A stretch of 37,241 nt of DNA from Salinarchaeum sp. (GCA_007122875.1 SKSS01000080.1:1-37241), one strand, 5' to 3'. Numbered from the stretch's first letter, positions 18,782 through 27,898 are shown. Numbers and translations: made by a program. Notes: generated by a model not told the origin, from the sequence alone.

Positions 18782-21675
18782 GCGAGATTTCACCCAACCC
18801 AGCCCAGCAGACGTTGATCGAGAGCACCGAGGGGATCTCCCTCGTCAATGCCGGGGCTGGAACCGGCAAAACGTTCACCATCACGCATCGATACGCGAAC
18901 ATCCTCGACCAGCCAGGAATCGACCCTGACGACGTGTTATTGGTCACGTTCACCCGAAACGCTGCTGCGGAGATGGCCGATCGAATCGCCCAGCAGTCAC
19001 CGTACGATCCCGTCCAGTTGCAGGACGCTCCGATCAGTACGTTCCACGGCTACTGTTATCGCCTGTTGCGACGGTATGGCCACGAGACGCCGAGTGTGCT
19101 GGGAATCGACGACCAGATTCCACAGTCACTCGATCTCATCGAAGACGGAATTCGGGAACGGGTGCTGTTCAACGCGTTCATCTCACAGTTTGCGGATCGA
19201 CACCCGGAGTACGACCACCTCTTTGCGGCCATCGATTCGCCTCCGTCCCTTTGCTCATTGATCGCCGAACTCGCCGCGAAAGGCGTGATTCCCCAGCGTG
19301 ATGGCTGGTATCGGGAGACGGATTCGTCGCTCGACGGTGATCAGGAGGCGTTCATGACACTCTTCGAGCGAGAGAACCACCCGAACGAGGGAGCGAACGG
19401 ACCAACGCAATCCGATGCTCGTTCGTCCATGAGCGGCTGGGAGAACACGGAGTACACCCCAGACGCGCCGACAGCCGATGAGGTCGTTGGCTACCCACAG
19501 CTGTATGCTGAGCCGGTCGAGCGGGCGTTCGACGAGGACCGCGAGGAGTTGTTCGCGTTCGTCCACGACGTGTACTTCGAGTATCTCCAGTACGCATTGC
19601 GTCGCAACTACCTCACCCAGGGTCTCATGCTCGCTTTTACCTTCGTGATGCTGTGTGAGAACTCAGGCGTCCGCGAACAGGTGCAGCATCGGTACGTGAT
19701 GGTCGACGAGTTTCAGGATACCAACGAACTCCAGTTCAAACTCACGCTACTGCTCTCCGAAACGGACAACATCTGCGTCGTGGGCGACTGGAAGCAGAGC
19801 ATCTACGGCTTCCAGTATACGACCGTCGAAAACATCCAGCGGTTCGATGAGCGAATCGCCCGATACAAAGCCGAACTGAATCGTGACGACCACAGAGTCA
19901 CGTATCCTGTCGACGATGTCGAGGAACTCCCGCTAACGCAGAATTACCGATCGACCGAGTCGATTCTCTCGGTGGCCACGGAGACGCTGACCGTTCCAGC
20001 TACCGGCAGTGAATCGGTCGACGCTGAAGCGATCGAACGTGAACTCACGCCGTTAACGGCGACGAACTACGTCGACAACAGCCAGATCGAGGCGGTAGCG
20101 CACGAGGACGAGCCAGAGTTGATACTCGACCGAATACAGCACGTCGTCGACAACGAGGCGTATCGCGTCGAAGTGCGTGACGAACCGAACCCGACGGACG
20201 AGATGACGCAGGCCGAAAAGACGGCTGCCGAACGCGAGCGACTCGGGTCCCCATCCTACGGTGATATCGCTGTCTTTACGCGGACGCGATCGTTCGCCAG
20301 AGAACTTCTCGAAACGGCACAGGAATATGGCATCCCGATGGCGTACGAAGGCGGGATCGAGTTGTTCGACACCGACCAGGCGAAGCTCCTGCTCGCGTGG
20401 CTTCGGATCTGTGAAGCCGACGATACCCGTGGATGGGCAGCGGTACTGGAAGATGCGGGATACACACTTCCACAGGCCACGGAGATCCTCGACTCGGAAC
20501 CGTATCCCGATTCGATGGTCGCGTTCCGAAACCGCCTTCGAGAGTGCGAGACCATCGGGGGATTCGCCCGGATTGTCTTCGACGAATACGGCTACCATGG
20601 AGCGTATGCGAACGGTCTGCTCGGGGAACTCACCGGCATGCACGAGTCCACCGGTTCGACCCGGAGCGAGGCAATCGCGTACATCGAAGCGAACCTCGAA
20701 GCCGGGTCGACGGTCGAGATCGATTCGAACCCAGGCGAGGATGCCGTAACCCTCCAGACGATCCATGGCGCGAAGGGACTCGAATATCCGATCGTGTTCT
20801 GTGCAAACATGAATCGCCGCGCGTTCCCTCACTACGGAACACCATCCTCCGGAACGATCCAGTATCGGGATCCGATCGGTCTCAGACAGCGCTCCGTGTA
20901 CGACGAGTCGAACGGACAGCCATTCGTCTACCGGCACTGGCCGTATGATCTCCTGACTGGCTGTCTTCCGTCCGAGTACGACGAGGAGCGACGACTCCTC
21001 TACGTCGCGGTGACGCGAGCGAAGCGACATCTGTTCCTCACGGCTGGGGACGAGCCAAGCCCGTTTTTCACCGAATTGTCCCTGGACGCCGAGGAGATTG
21101 AACCATCAGTTACCGAACTGGAACTCGAGCCTGAAGACGATGACGCGTTCGCAGTCACCGTTCCGGAGCGCTCCCGCCCGCGTCGGATGAGCGTCCACGA
21201 CATTATGGACGAGAGCGTGTACGAGGATGTCGATGACGGGCGGGGAACGGCGTTCGGCGATCGGTTACATCAGTTCGCCGAGGACTACGTTCGGGGTGAG
21301 GATGTTTCGCCGTCCGGCGACGATCAGGCGAACGTACAGGCGTTGGTGGATTCGCTCGCCGGCGAACTCGAACCGGAAGTTCTCGCAATCTTGCCGCTCG
21401 ATCTGGAACCGCAGGTCACACTCGTCGGAATCATCGATCTGCTCGTACTCACCCCGGAGCAGATTCGAATCATCGACTACAAGACGGATCTGAGCCGTCA
21501 CGCCGAAGCCGAATACCGCACGCAACTCAGCGTGTACTATCACGTCGTCTCCGAGCAGTATCCGGAACGGGACGTATCGATACAGATGTTCTACACTGCC
21601 GATGATGAGCTCGTCGACATAGCCCCATTGCCTCGTGAGGACGTTCGAAAGATCACGGAATCGGCAGCCTCGTAG
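18778..21675 (+). CDS. UvrD/Rep-family helicase with C-terminal PD-(D/E)XK nuclease (AddA/RecB-like)
   Basis: Walker A LVNAGAGTGKTFTITHRYA, Walker B VMVDEFQDTNELQ, GDWKQSIYGFQYT, TIHGAKGLEYPIVF, VAVTRAKRHLFLT. C-terminal GTAFGDRLHQFAEDY...GIIDLLVLTPEQIRIIDYKTD...YRTQLSVYY. Confidence 0.93.
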   Translation: MSEISPNPAQQTLIESTEGISLVNAGAGTGKTFTITHRYANILDQPGIDPDDVLLVTFTRNAAAEMADRIAQQSPYDPVQLQDAPISTFHGYCYRLLRRYGHETPSVLGIDDQIPQSLDLIEDGIRERVLFNAFISQFADRHPEYDHLFAAIDSPPSLCSLIAELAAKGVIPQRDGWYRETDSSLDGDQEAFMTLFERENHPNEGANGPTQSDARSSMSGWENTEYTPDAPTADEVVGYPQLYAEPVERAFDEDREELFAFVHDVYFEYLQYALRRNYLTQGLMLAFTFVMLCENSGVREQVQHRYVMVDEFQDTNELQFKLTLLLSETDNICVVGDWKQSIYGFQYTTVENIQRFDERIARYKAELNRDDHRVTYPVDDVEELPLTQNYRSTESILSVATETLTVPATGSESVDAEAIERELTPLTATNYVDNSQIEAVAHEDEPELILDRIQHVVDNEAYRVEVRDEPNPTDEMTQAEKTAAERERLGSPSYGDIAVFTRTRSFARELLETAQEYGIPMAYEGGIELFDTDQAKLLLAWLRICEADDTRGWAAVLEDAGYTLPQATEILDSEPYPDSMVAFRNRLRECETIGGFARIVFDEYGYHGAYANGLLGELTGMHESTGSTRSEAIAYIEANLEAGSTVEIDSNPGEDAVTLQTIHGAKGLEYPIVFCANMNRRAFPHYGTPSSGTIQYRDPIGLRQRSVYDESNGQPFVYRHWPYDLLTGCLPSEYDEERRLLYVAVTRAKRHLFLTAGDEPSPFFTELSLDAEEIEPSVTELELEPEDDDAFAVTVPERSRPRRMSVHDIMDESVYEDVDDGRGTAFGDRLHQFAEDYVRGEDVSPSGDDQANVQALVDSLAGELEPEVLAILPLDLEPQVTLVGIIDLLVLTPEQIRIIDYKTDLSRHAEAEYRTQLSVYYHVVSEQYPERDVSIQMFYTADDELVDIAPLPREDVRKITESAAS

Positions 21676-21720
21676 AGTGGGGTTGCTCTCACCACTATCG
21701 CTCACGTATTACTCGCAGAA

Positions 21721-21741
21721 TGCTCCGGCGGGGATGTGAAC
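21721..21741 (-). repeat. Truncated copy of the tRNA-Glu 3' end (att-like)
   Basis: tgctccggcggggatgtgaac matches 21870-21890 (tgctccggcggggatttgaac) with one mismatch. Confidence 0.85.
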
Positions 21742-21821
21742 TCGCCGAGACGGTCGCTCACTTCGTTCGCGCTGCGTCCCGTCTGCTCAAATCCCCTCGT
21801 GAACCACTCGTCTCACAACGT

Positions 21822-21852
21822 TGCCGAGCGCCAGCGACGCTGGCGCTCGGCA
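21822..21852. repeat. Near-perfect palindrome (15-bp arms around 1 nt; a 14-bp stem with a 3-nt loop if folded)
   Basis: tgccgagcgccagcg-a-cgctggcgctcggca. Confidence 0.95.
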
Positions 21853-21869
21853 GGTAGTTTCGACAGAAG

Positions 21870-21944
21870 TGCTCCGGCGGGGATTTGAACCCCGGTCATT
21901 GCCTCGAGAGGGCAATATGATTGGCCGGACTACACCACCGGAGC
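21870..21944 (-). tRNA. tRNA-Glu (anticodon CTC)
   Basis: Reverse complement GCTCCGGTGGTGTAGTCCGGCCAATCATATTGCCCTCTCGAGGCAATGACCGGGGTTCAAATCCCCGCCGGAGCA. Acceptor GCTCCGG/CCGGAGC, anticodon stem TTGCC/GGCAA with loop CTCTCGA, T-loop GTTCAAAT. Confidence 0.95.
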
Positions 21945-22008
21945 GTACAGTTTCCCGTTATCGAGGTTCCAGTATAACGGTTGCGCTTTCGAGTGCCCGT
22001 GTCAGTCC

Positions 22009-23256
22009 CTACCGCTCACCCAACGGGGAGCCGGCGGCTTCGGGTTCCTGGCCGTCGAGGCTGATGATGTTCTCCCGTCCGACGCGAAGCTTGCTGATCA
22101 GGCCCTCGTCCTCCATGTCCGACAGCAACATACTGACCTTCGACTTCGACCATCCCGTCTCCTTGACGATGTTGACCTGCTTCATCCGTCCGCCGTTGTC
22201 CTCCAACAGGGTGATCACCCGATCCTCGTCGGTCAACAACTCGTCCTCGCTGATCGGGCTTTCCGGTTCGGCCGGAGCCACCGCTCCCGATGAATCGTCA
22301 TCGGGCGCATCACCCCACGGAAGGGGGAATCCCTGGTCGTCCCGGCGCTGCCACACCGCCGCCGCCGCGAGACCGAGGAGGACGACCGTCCCGAACGCGA
22401 CGGCCATCCACGGCCCGCTGTCGTCACCCACCGCCTCCTCGCCAGGCTCGTTCGTCTCGGGTGGAACCTCGGTCGGCGTCGGGGTTGGCGACGGCTCGAC
22501 TGGACCCTGCTGGTCTTCCGGAATCAGCACGACGCGGGGACGGGCGTCGTTGAACTCCTGTTCGCCCTCCCAGGTGAGCGTGTCGCTGTCCTCGATAACT
22601 TCGTCAGAAACCGTGCTGGGTTCGGGATCCGCCCGCTCGAACGCGAGTCCATCGCCCGCCTCGACGACGATCGACTGGTTGTCGAAGATGATGTGTCCGC
22701 CCCGGAAGACGTCGCCGACGATGATTCGATCGTCGTCGACCTCGGCGAATCCGGACCAGGCGAACGACATCTCGACGATCCCGAGTTCGTCGTCGCGCGC
22801 GTCGAGTCCGCCGGTCCGTGCCTCCCGTTCGAACGCCCCTGCGTCCATCTCGCGGTCGGTTTCGTCGCTCCCGTTGTCGGTGAGCACTTCGGCCTGACGC
22901 CGGAAGTCGTCGTAGAGGTAGGTCTCGTTTTCGTTGAACTCCTGGGCGAACGCCTCGAATCGTTCGGCTTCTGTCTCGTTTTCGAGGATGCGTTCGTACC
23001 GGAACGTCCACTCGGCGGAGCCGTCGTCGCGCACTTCGATCCAGAACTGGACCCGGTCGAACTCTATCTCGTCGACTCCGTCGTCTTCGATCTCGAACTG
23101 GCCGTCACCGAGGCCATCGTTCAGGGGACCCGTCAACGGGTTCACTGGGGCGTCGGGACCGGCTACGGCTACGACCGGTCCGACCAGCAGTTGGCCGGCG
23201 AATCCCGACACGACGACGACGAGCACGAGCACGCCGACGCCCAGCCACCGAGTCAT
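22009..23256 (-). CDS. Membrane-anchored extracytoplasmic-domain protein with C-terminal winged-HTH (DUF7345/DUF7343-like)
   Basis: MTRWLGVGVLVLVVVVSGFAGQLLVGPVVAVA signal/TM, acidic ectodomain, PTPTPTEVPPETNEP linker, TM WMAVAFGTVVLLGLAAAAVW, then wHTH DRVITLLEDNGGRMKQVNIVKETGWSKSKVSMLLSDMEDEGLISKLRVGRENIISL. Confidence 0.85.
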   Translation of the reverse strand: MTRWLGVGVLVLVVVVSGFAGQLLVGPVVAVAGPDAPVNPLTGPLNDGLGDGQFEIEDDGVDEIEFDRVQFWIEVRDDGSAEWTFRYERILENETEAERFEAFAQEFNENETYLYDDFRRQAEVLTDNGSDETDREMDAGAFEREARTGGLDARDDELGIVEMSFAWSGFAEVDDDRIIVGDVFRGGHIIFDNQSIVVEAGDGLAFERADPEPSTVSDEVIEDSDTLTWEGEQEFNDARPRVVLIPEDQQGPVEPSPTPTPTEVPPETNEPGEEAVGDDSGPWMAVAFGTVVLLGLAAAAVWQRRDDQGFPLPWGDAPDDDSSGAVAPAEPESPISEDELLTDEDRVITLLEDNGGRMKQVNIVKETGWSKSKVSMLLSDMEDEGLISKLRVGRENIISLDGQEPEAAGSPLGER

Positions 23257-23373
23257 TCGTAGGTACTCACTTCCGGCGGGGCAAAAGAGCTTTTGTCTGA
23301 CTTCCGTATTGCACCGCGGTACCGACCTGGATGCGACGTGGTGACACCATTCACACTGTGGTCCTCGCGTTCG

Positions 23374-23389
23374 GAATACATATGTATTC
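23374..23389. promoter_or_regulatory. 16-bp perfect palindrome upstream of the crcB pair
   Basis: gaatacatatgtattc, between the divergent starts at 23256(-) and 23442(+). Confidence 0.5.
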
Positions 23390-23441
23390 GCCGTCCAGAT
23401 TTCCGGCGGAACACACCAGTCGAGTGATACTCCCGAAAACG

Positions 23442-23831
23442 ATGGCACAGAATCGCTTGCGCGTCATGATCGAAACGATCGTACTGATCGCTGTCGGCGG
23501 GTTCGCGGGATCGGCCCTCCGCTATGCGATCGGACTGTTCGCCCCTGGACTCGGCGGGACGTTGCTGGTCAACGTCGTGGGAAGCTTTGCGCTTGGTATC
23601 GTCCTCTACGAGGCGATGCACACTGGGCTGCTGGGACGGCGAACGCGACTGATCGCCGCGACCGGATTCATCTCTTCGTTCACGACGTACAGCACGTTCG
23701 CGGTCGAGGCCGCGCTCGCAACCCCGGTTGTCGCCGTCGGGTACGTGGCCGTGAGCTATGCGTTTGGCTTTGCCGGGGTGCTCGCCGGACGGACGATCGT
23801 CCTCCGGTTCGGAGGTGGCGGTGGTGAGTGA
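23442..23831 (+). CDS. crcB: Fluoride efflux transporter CrcB
   Basis: VGGFAGSALRYAIGLFAPGLGGTLLVNVVGSFALGIVLY...GRRTRLIAATGFISSFTTYSTFAVEAA. The start could also be at the ATG at 23382 or 23466. Confidence 0.9.
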   Translation: MAQNRLRVMIETIVLIAVGGFAGSALRYAIGLFAPGLGGTLLVNVVGSFALGIVLYEAMHTGLLGRRTRLIAATGFISSFTTYSTFAVEAALATPVVAVGYVAVSYAFGFAGVLAGRTIVLRFGGGGGE

Positions 23832-24192
23832 TCTCTCCCCGGCGGTCGCCGTCGGTGTCGGGGGCGCGCTCGGCGCGGTTCTGCGCTACTACGTCGCCAT
23901 GGCGCTCGACGCCGAGGAGTATCCGAGCGGCACGCTCGCGGTGAACGTCCTCGGGAGCTTCGGTGCGGGCTTGATCCTGTTTGCAGGCGTAGACGGAACG
24001 CTCTGGCTGTTTTTCACCGTCGGCGTCTGGGGGTCGTTCACGACGTTCTCCTCGTTCTCGTTCCAGACCGTGCGGCTGTGGGAGGAAGGACGCGTGCCAG
24101 CCGCGACGATTCACGCGCTTGGGAACCTCCTCGGCTCACTCGCAGCGATCGGTCTCGCCTGGTTCGTCGTTCGGATCACCGGGCTAGGCTGA
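23824..24192 (+). CDS. crcB: Fluoride efflux transporter CrcB (second subunit)
   Basis: VGGALGAVLRYYVAMALDAEEYPSGTLAVNVLGSFGAGLILF...FFTVGVWGSFTTFSSFSFQTVRL; GTG start overlapping the first crcB stop. Confidence 0.9.
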   Translation: MSDLSPAVAVGVGGALGAVLRYYVAMALDAEEYPSGTLAVNVLGSFGAGLILFAGVDGTLWLFFTVGVWGSFTTFSSFSFQTVRLWEEGRVPAATIHALGNLLGSLAAIGLAWFVVRITGLG

Positions 24193-24264
24193 GTATTCCA
24201 TCGAGAACCCAAGTTCGAACGCCCGATCCGACCGTTTTTGGTTCTCCCGTTCGTACCGCGATCG

Positions 24265-24606
24265 ATGAAGTCTCCGGAGTTTCGCCACCACGTCGATGAG
24301 TATCTCGCCGACGGATGGCGGATCGAGGAAGACGGGCACGATCGCGTGGTGCTCAAGCGACCGAACGTCGGCTCGGTGTGGGTACACCTGCTATTGGCCG
24401 TGCTGACTGCTTGGTGGACCCTCGGCATCGTGAACCTTGTCTATGCCGCCGTGAAGTACGTCAACGACTCCGAACGTGCGGTGCTCTACGCCGAGGACGC
24501 ACTCCCCGCCGAATCGATCGAACAGCTCCGTCGACGGTACGCCCGTGGTGAGATCGACGACGCGACGTTCGATCGTGGAGCCCGCCTGCTTCGCGAACGC
24601 GAGTGA
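24265..24606 (+). CDS. SHOCT-domain small membrane protein
   Basis: [33 protein letters not shown]...TM...[27 protein letters not shown] (SHOCT motif). Confidence 0.8.
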   Translation: MKSPEFRHHVDEYLADGWRIEEDGHDRVVLKRPNVGSVWVHLLLAVLTAWWTLGIVNLVYAAVKYVNDSERAVLYAEDALPAESIEQLRRRYARGEIDDATFDRGARLLRERE

Positions 24607-24656
24607 TCTCCCGGGTTCCCGATACGCCTTTGGCATCGGCGTGCATCGATCCGCGC

Positions 24657-25292
24657 ATGAACCGTGACGAACTCGCGCGCCTGATCGATCACACGGTCCT
24701 CGGCCCGGAAACGACCGTCGACGACATCCACACCCTCCTCGACGAGGCATCAACGTACGGCATGAACGTCTGCGTCCCGCCGTGTTACGTCGCCGAGGCC
24801 GCCGCCTACGAACCCGACGTGACGCTGGCGACCGTAATCGGGTTTCCGCACGGCCAGAACGCGACGGATGCGAAGGTCTCGGAGGCCGAACTGGCGGTCG
24901 AGGACGGCGCTGACGAACTCGATCTGGTGATCAACGTCGGCCGCCTGAAGGCGGGCGAGGACGAGGCGGTTCGCGACGACATCGCAGCGGTCGTCGAGGC
25001 GACCGATGCCCCGGTGAAGGTGATCGTCGAAACCGCCCTCCTGACCGACGACGAACTCGACCGAGCCTGTGAGGCGGCCGTCGAGGCGGGTGCGGCGATG
25101 GTCAAAACGTCGACCGGCTTCGCCGATGGCGGGGCCGTCGTCGAGGACGTCGAACGGATGGCCGAGTACCGTCCCGTGAAAGCCAGCGGCGGGATCGGCA
25201 GCTACGAGGACGCGATGGCGATGATCGACGTCGGGGCGGAACGAATCGGCGCGTCGAGCGGCGTCGAGATCCTCGACGGTGTGCCGGAGTAG
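24657..25292 (+). CDS. deoC: Deoxyribose-phosphate aldolase
   Basis: [20 protein letters not shown]...[11 protein letters not shown]...[15 protein letters not shown]...[15 protein letters not shown]...MVKTSTGF...[13 protein letters not shown]. Confidence 0.96.
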   Translation: MNRDELARLIDHTVLGPETTVDDIHTLLDEASTYGMNVCVPPCYVAEAAAYEPDVTLATVIGFPHGQNATDAKVSEAELAVEDGADELDLVINVGRLKAGEDEAVRDDIAAVVEATDAPVKVIVETALLTDDELDRACEAAVEAGAAMVKTSTGFADGGAVVEDVERMAEYRPVKASGGIGSYEDAMAMIDVGAERIGASSGVEILDGVPE

Positions 25293-25401
25293 CGCGGAAA
25301 CGAGCGCCGAGTGTAACCGATCGTGATTACGATGAGGGTGGTAACTAATCGTAGGTAACAGGTATCTTTATGATGAACCGCAAGTACCTATCGACTGGAA
25401 C

Positions 25402-26004
25402 ATGAGCGACTACGAACTTCCTCCGCTGCCGTACGACGAAGACGCACTCACACCGCACATCAGCGATCAGGTGCTCACCTGGCACCACGATACCCACCAT
25501 CAAGCCTACGTGGACGGCTGGAACGCGGCCGAGGAGACGCTGGCCGAGAACCGCGAATCAGGCGACTTCGGCAGCTCCCCTGGCGCGCTCCGCAGCGTCA
25601 CGCACAACGGCTGTGGGCACATCCTCCACGACCTCTTCTGGAAGAACATGAGCCCGGATGGGGGCGACGAGCCCGAGGGTGCGCTCGCCGACCGGATCGA
25701 GGAGGACTTCGGTTCCTACGAGGCCTGGAAGGGCGAGTTCGAGGCGGCCGCGGGTGCCGCCGGCGGCTGGGCGCTGTTGGTGTACGACTCCTTTAGCAAC
25801 CAGCTCCGGAACGTCGTCGTCGACAAGCACGATCAGGGTGCGCTCTGGGGGAGCCACGCGATCCTCGCGCTCGACGTGTGGGAGCACTCCTACTACCACG
25901 ACTACGGGCCGGATCGTGGCGGGTTCGTCGACGCGTTCTTCGAGGTCGTCGACTGGGAGGAGCCGAGCACGCGCTACGAGCAAGCCGTCGACCTCTTCGA
26001 GTAG
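25402..26004 (+). CDS. sod: Superoxide dismutase (Mn/Fe family)
   Basis: YELPPLPYDEDALTPHISDQVLTWHHDTHHQAYVDGWN...HILHDLFWKNM...LALDVWEHSYYHDYGPDRGGFVDAFFEVVDW. Confidence 0.97.
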   Translation: MSDYELPPLPYDEDALTPHISDQVLTWHHDTHHQAYVDGWNAAEETLAENRESGDFGSSPGALRSVTHNGCGHILHDLFWKNMSPDGGDEPEGALADRIEEDFGSYEAWKGEFEAAAGAAGGWALLVYDSFSNQLRNVVVDKHDQGALWGSHAILALDVWEHSYYHDYGPDRGGFVDAFFEVVDWEEPSTRYEQAVDLFE

Positions 26005-26143
26005 TCGGCAGACCGGTCGAGTCGCTGTCGGACCGATCACGCACGGTTTTTTTCGAGGCGACGCCGGGATCGACCGACATCTCCCGAGATCCCGAACCGC
26101 ATCGCAGGTGCTAAGACCGAGGGTACGTACCGTTCGGGTACGA

Positions 26144-27898
26144 ATGTTGCGGACACTCCGGGATCAGCTCGAGAACTCCATCGGGGACGTACTCGCGGAG
26201 ATGGACTGTTCGGTGGAGGGATCGCTCGTCGAGCTACAGGACGCCGCCGAGGAGGAGCGTGGGCTTCTGGCGACGCCCGTCGCCCACCGTCTCGCCGGCC
26301 AACTCGGCCGGTCGCCACAGGCGATCGCCGAGGAGATCGTCGACCGCCAGCGACTCCCGGACGAGATCGACGACGTGGAGATCGTCAACGGGTTCGTCAA
26401 CTACCACGTCGACGAGCCGGCGGTGTTTCGCGGGATCGTCGAGGCGGTCGTCGAGACCGGCGACCGGTTCGGCGCACGGGAGGACGGTCGACGGATCGTC
26501 GCCGACGTGTCCGCCCCGAACGTCGCGAAACCGCTGCACGTCGGCCACCTTCGCAACGGCGTGTTGAGCACGGCGCTGGCGAACGTCTTCGAACACCGCG
26601 GCCACGAGGTAATCACCGACGACCACATCGGCGACTGGGGGCTGCAGTTCGGCAACCTGATGTACGCGTTCGAGGAGATGGGCGGCTCCGAGAAGAAGCT
26701 CGAATCGGAGCCGATCGAGCACCTTCTCGATCTCTATCAGGCGTTCAATCGCCGCGAATCCGAGTTGGAGGCGGCCGGGAAGGACGAGGAGGTCGACGCC
26801 CTCCGAGACGCGGGCCGGGAGTGGCTCGTCCGCCTCCAGGACGGGGAGGAACGGGCCGTTGAGCTGTTCGAGCGGTTCCACGAGGTCAGCCTGGCCCGAT
26901 TCGACGAGACGTACAACCTCCTCGAACTCTCGTTCGATCACCGGTACGGCGAGTCGTTCTACGTCCGGGAGGGGTGGTGTGACCGTGTCATCGAGCGGGC
27001 GCTCGAATCGGGTGTGGCCCGCGAGGGACCGAACGGCGAGATCGTCGTCGAACTGCCCTCCGACGATCCGGAGAAGGACGTCGACGAGTTCGTGTTGCTG
27101 ACGGCCGACGGAACGACGGTGTACGGCACCCGTGACCTGGCGACCATCGAGTTCAGGGAGGCGGAGTTCGATCCCGACGAGAACCTCTACGTCGTCGCCA
27201 ACGAACAGGACGAGTACTTCCAGCAACTGTTCGAGGTGGCTCGGAGGATGGGCTACGATGCGGACTTCTATCACGTCTCCTACGGTCTCGTGAACCTCCC
27301 GGACGGGACGATGTCGACTCGCGCCGGCCGGATCGTCACCGCCCGCGAGACCTACGACGCTACCTTCGAGAGGGCGCTGGAGATCGTTGACGAGACGCGG
27401 CCCGAACTCGATTCGGCCGAACGCGAAGCGATCGCTCACGATGTCGCACTCGGGACGATGAAGTTCGAGATGCTGAAGGTCTCGCGCCGAAAGGACATCA
27501 CCTTCGACGTCGAGGAAGCCACCTCGTTCGAGGGGGATACGGGACCGTACCTCCAGTACGCGACGGTTCGTGCGAAAAAGATCGTCGAGAAGGCCGGAGA
27601 GGAAGACGTTCCACCCGTCCCCGAGGAGCCGACGATCAACGACCTGGATTTCCAGCTGGCCGCCCTCCTCGGTCGCTTCCCGCTCGTGCTCGCGGAGTGT
27701 GAGGAGGAGTACGACGCCACGCCGCTCGCGACGTACGCACTCGATCTCGCGGGACTGTTCAACACGTTCTACGCGCACAACCCCGTCCTGGATGCGGAGG
27801 CAAACCGCGATACGCGGCTCGCGTTGACCGCCGCGACCCACCGCGTGCTGACGCTTTCGCTCGATCTCCTCGGGATCAACACGCTCGACCGAATGTAG
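26144..27898 (+). CDS. argS: Arginyl-tRNA synthetase
   Basis: MLRTLRDQLENSIGD...VADVSAPNVAKPLHVGHLRNGVLSTALANVFEHRGHEV (HIGH motif) and YGLVNLPDGTMSTRAGRIV. The ORF-track N-terminus is spurious. Confidence 0.95.
   Translation: MLRTLRDQLENSIGDVLAEMDCSVEGSLVELQDAAEEERGLLATPVAHRLAGQLGRSPQAIAEEIVDRQRLPDEIDDVEIVNGFVNYHVDEPAVFRGIVEAVVETGDRFGAREDGRRIVADVSAPNVAKPLHVGHLRNGVLSTALANVFEHRGHEVITDDHIGDWGLQFGNLMYAFEEMGGSEKKLESEPIEHLLDLYQAFNRRESELEAAGKDEEVDALRDAGREWLVRLQDGEERAVELFERFHEVSLARFDETYNLLELSFDHRYGESFYVREGWCDRVIERALESGVAREGPNGEIVVELPSDDPEKDVDEFVLLTADGTTVYGTRDLATIEFREAEFDPDENLYVVANEQDEYFQQLFEVARRMGYDADFYHVSYGLVNLPDGTMSTRAGRIVTARETYDATFERALEIVDETRPELDSAEREAIAHDVALGTMKFEMLKVSRRKDITFDVEEATSFEGDTGPYLQYATVRAKKIVEKAGEEDVPPVPEEPTINDLDFQLAALLGRFPLVLAECEEEYDATPLATYALDLAGLFNTFYAHNPVLDAEANRDTRLALTAATHRVLTLSLDLLGINTLDRM

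Noticed and set aside
23442-24192. Two adjacent CrcB genes as a novel duplication
   Set aside because: Heteromeric or paired CrcB genes are a known arrangement; the pairing itself is not new.
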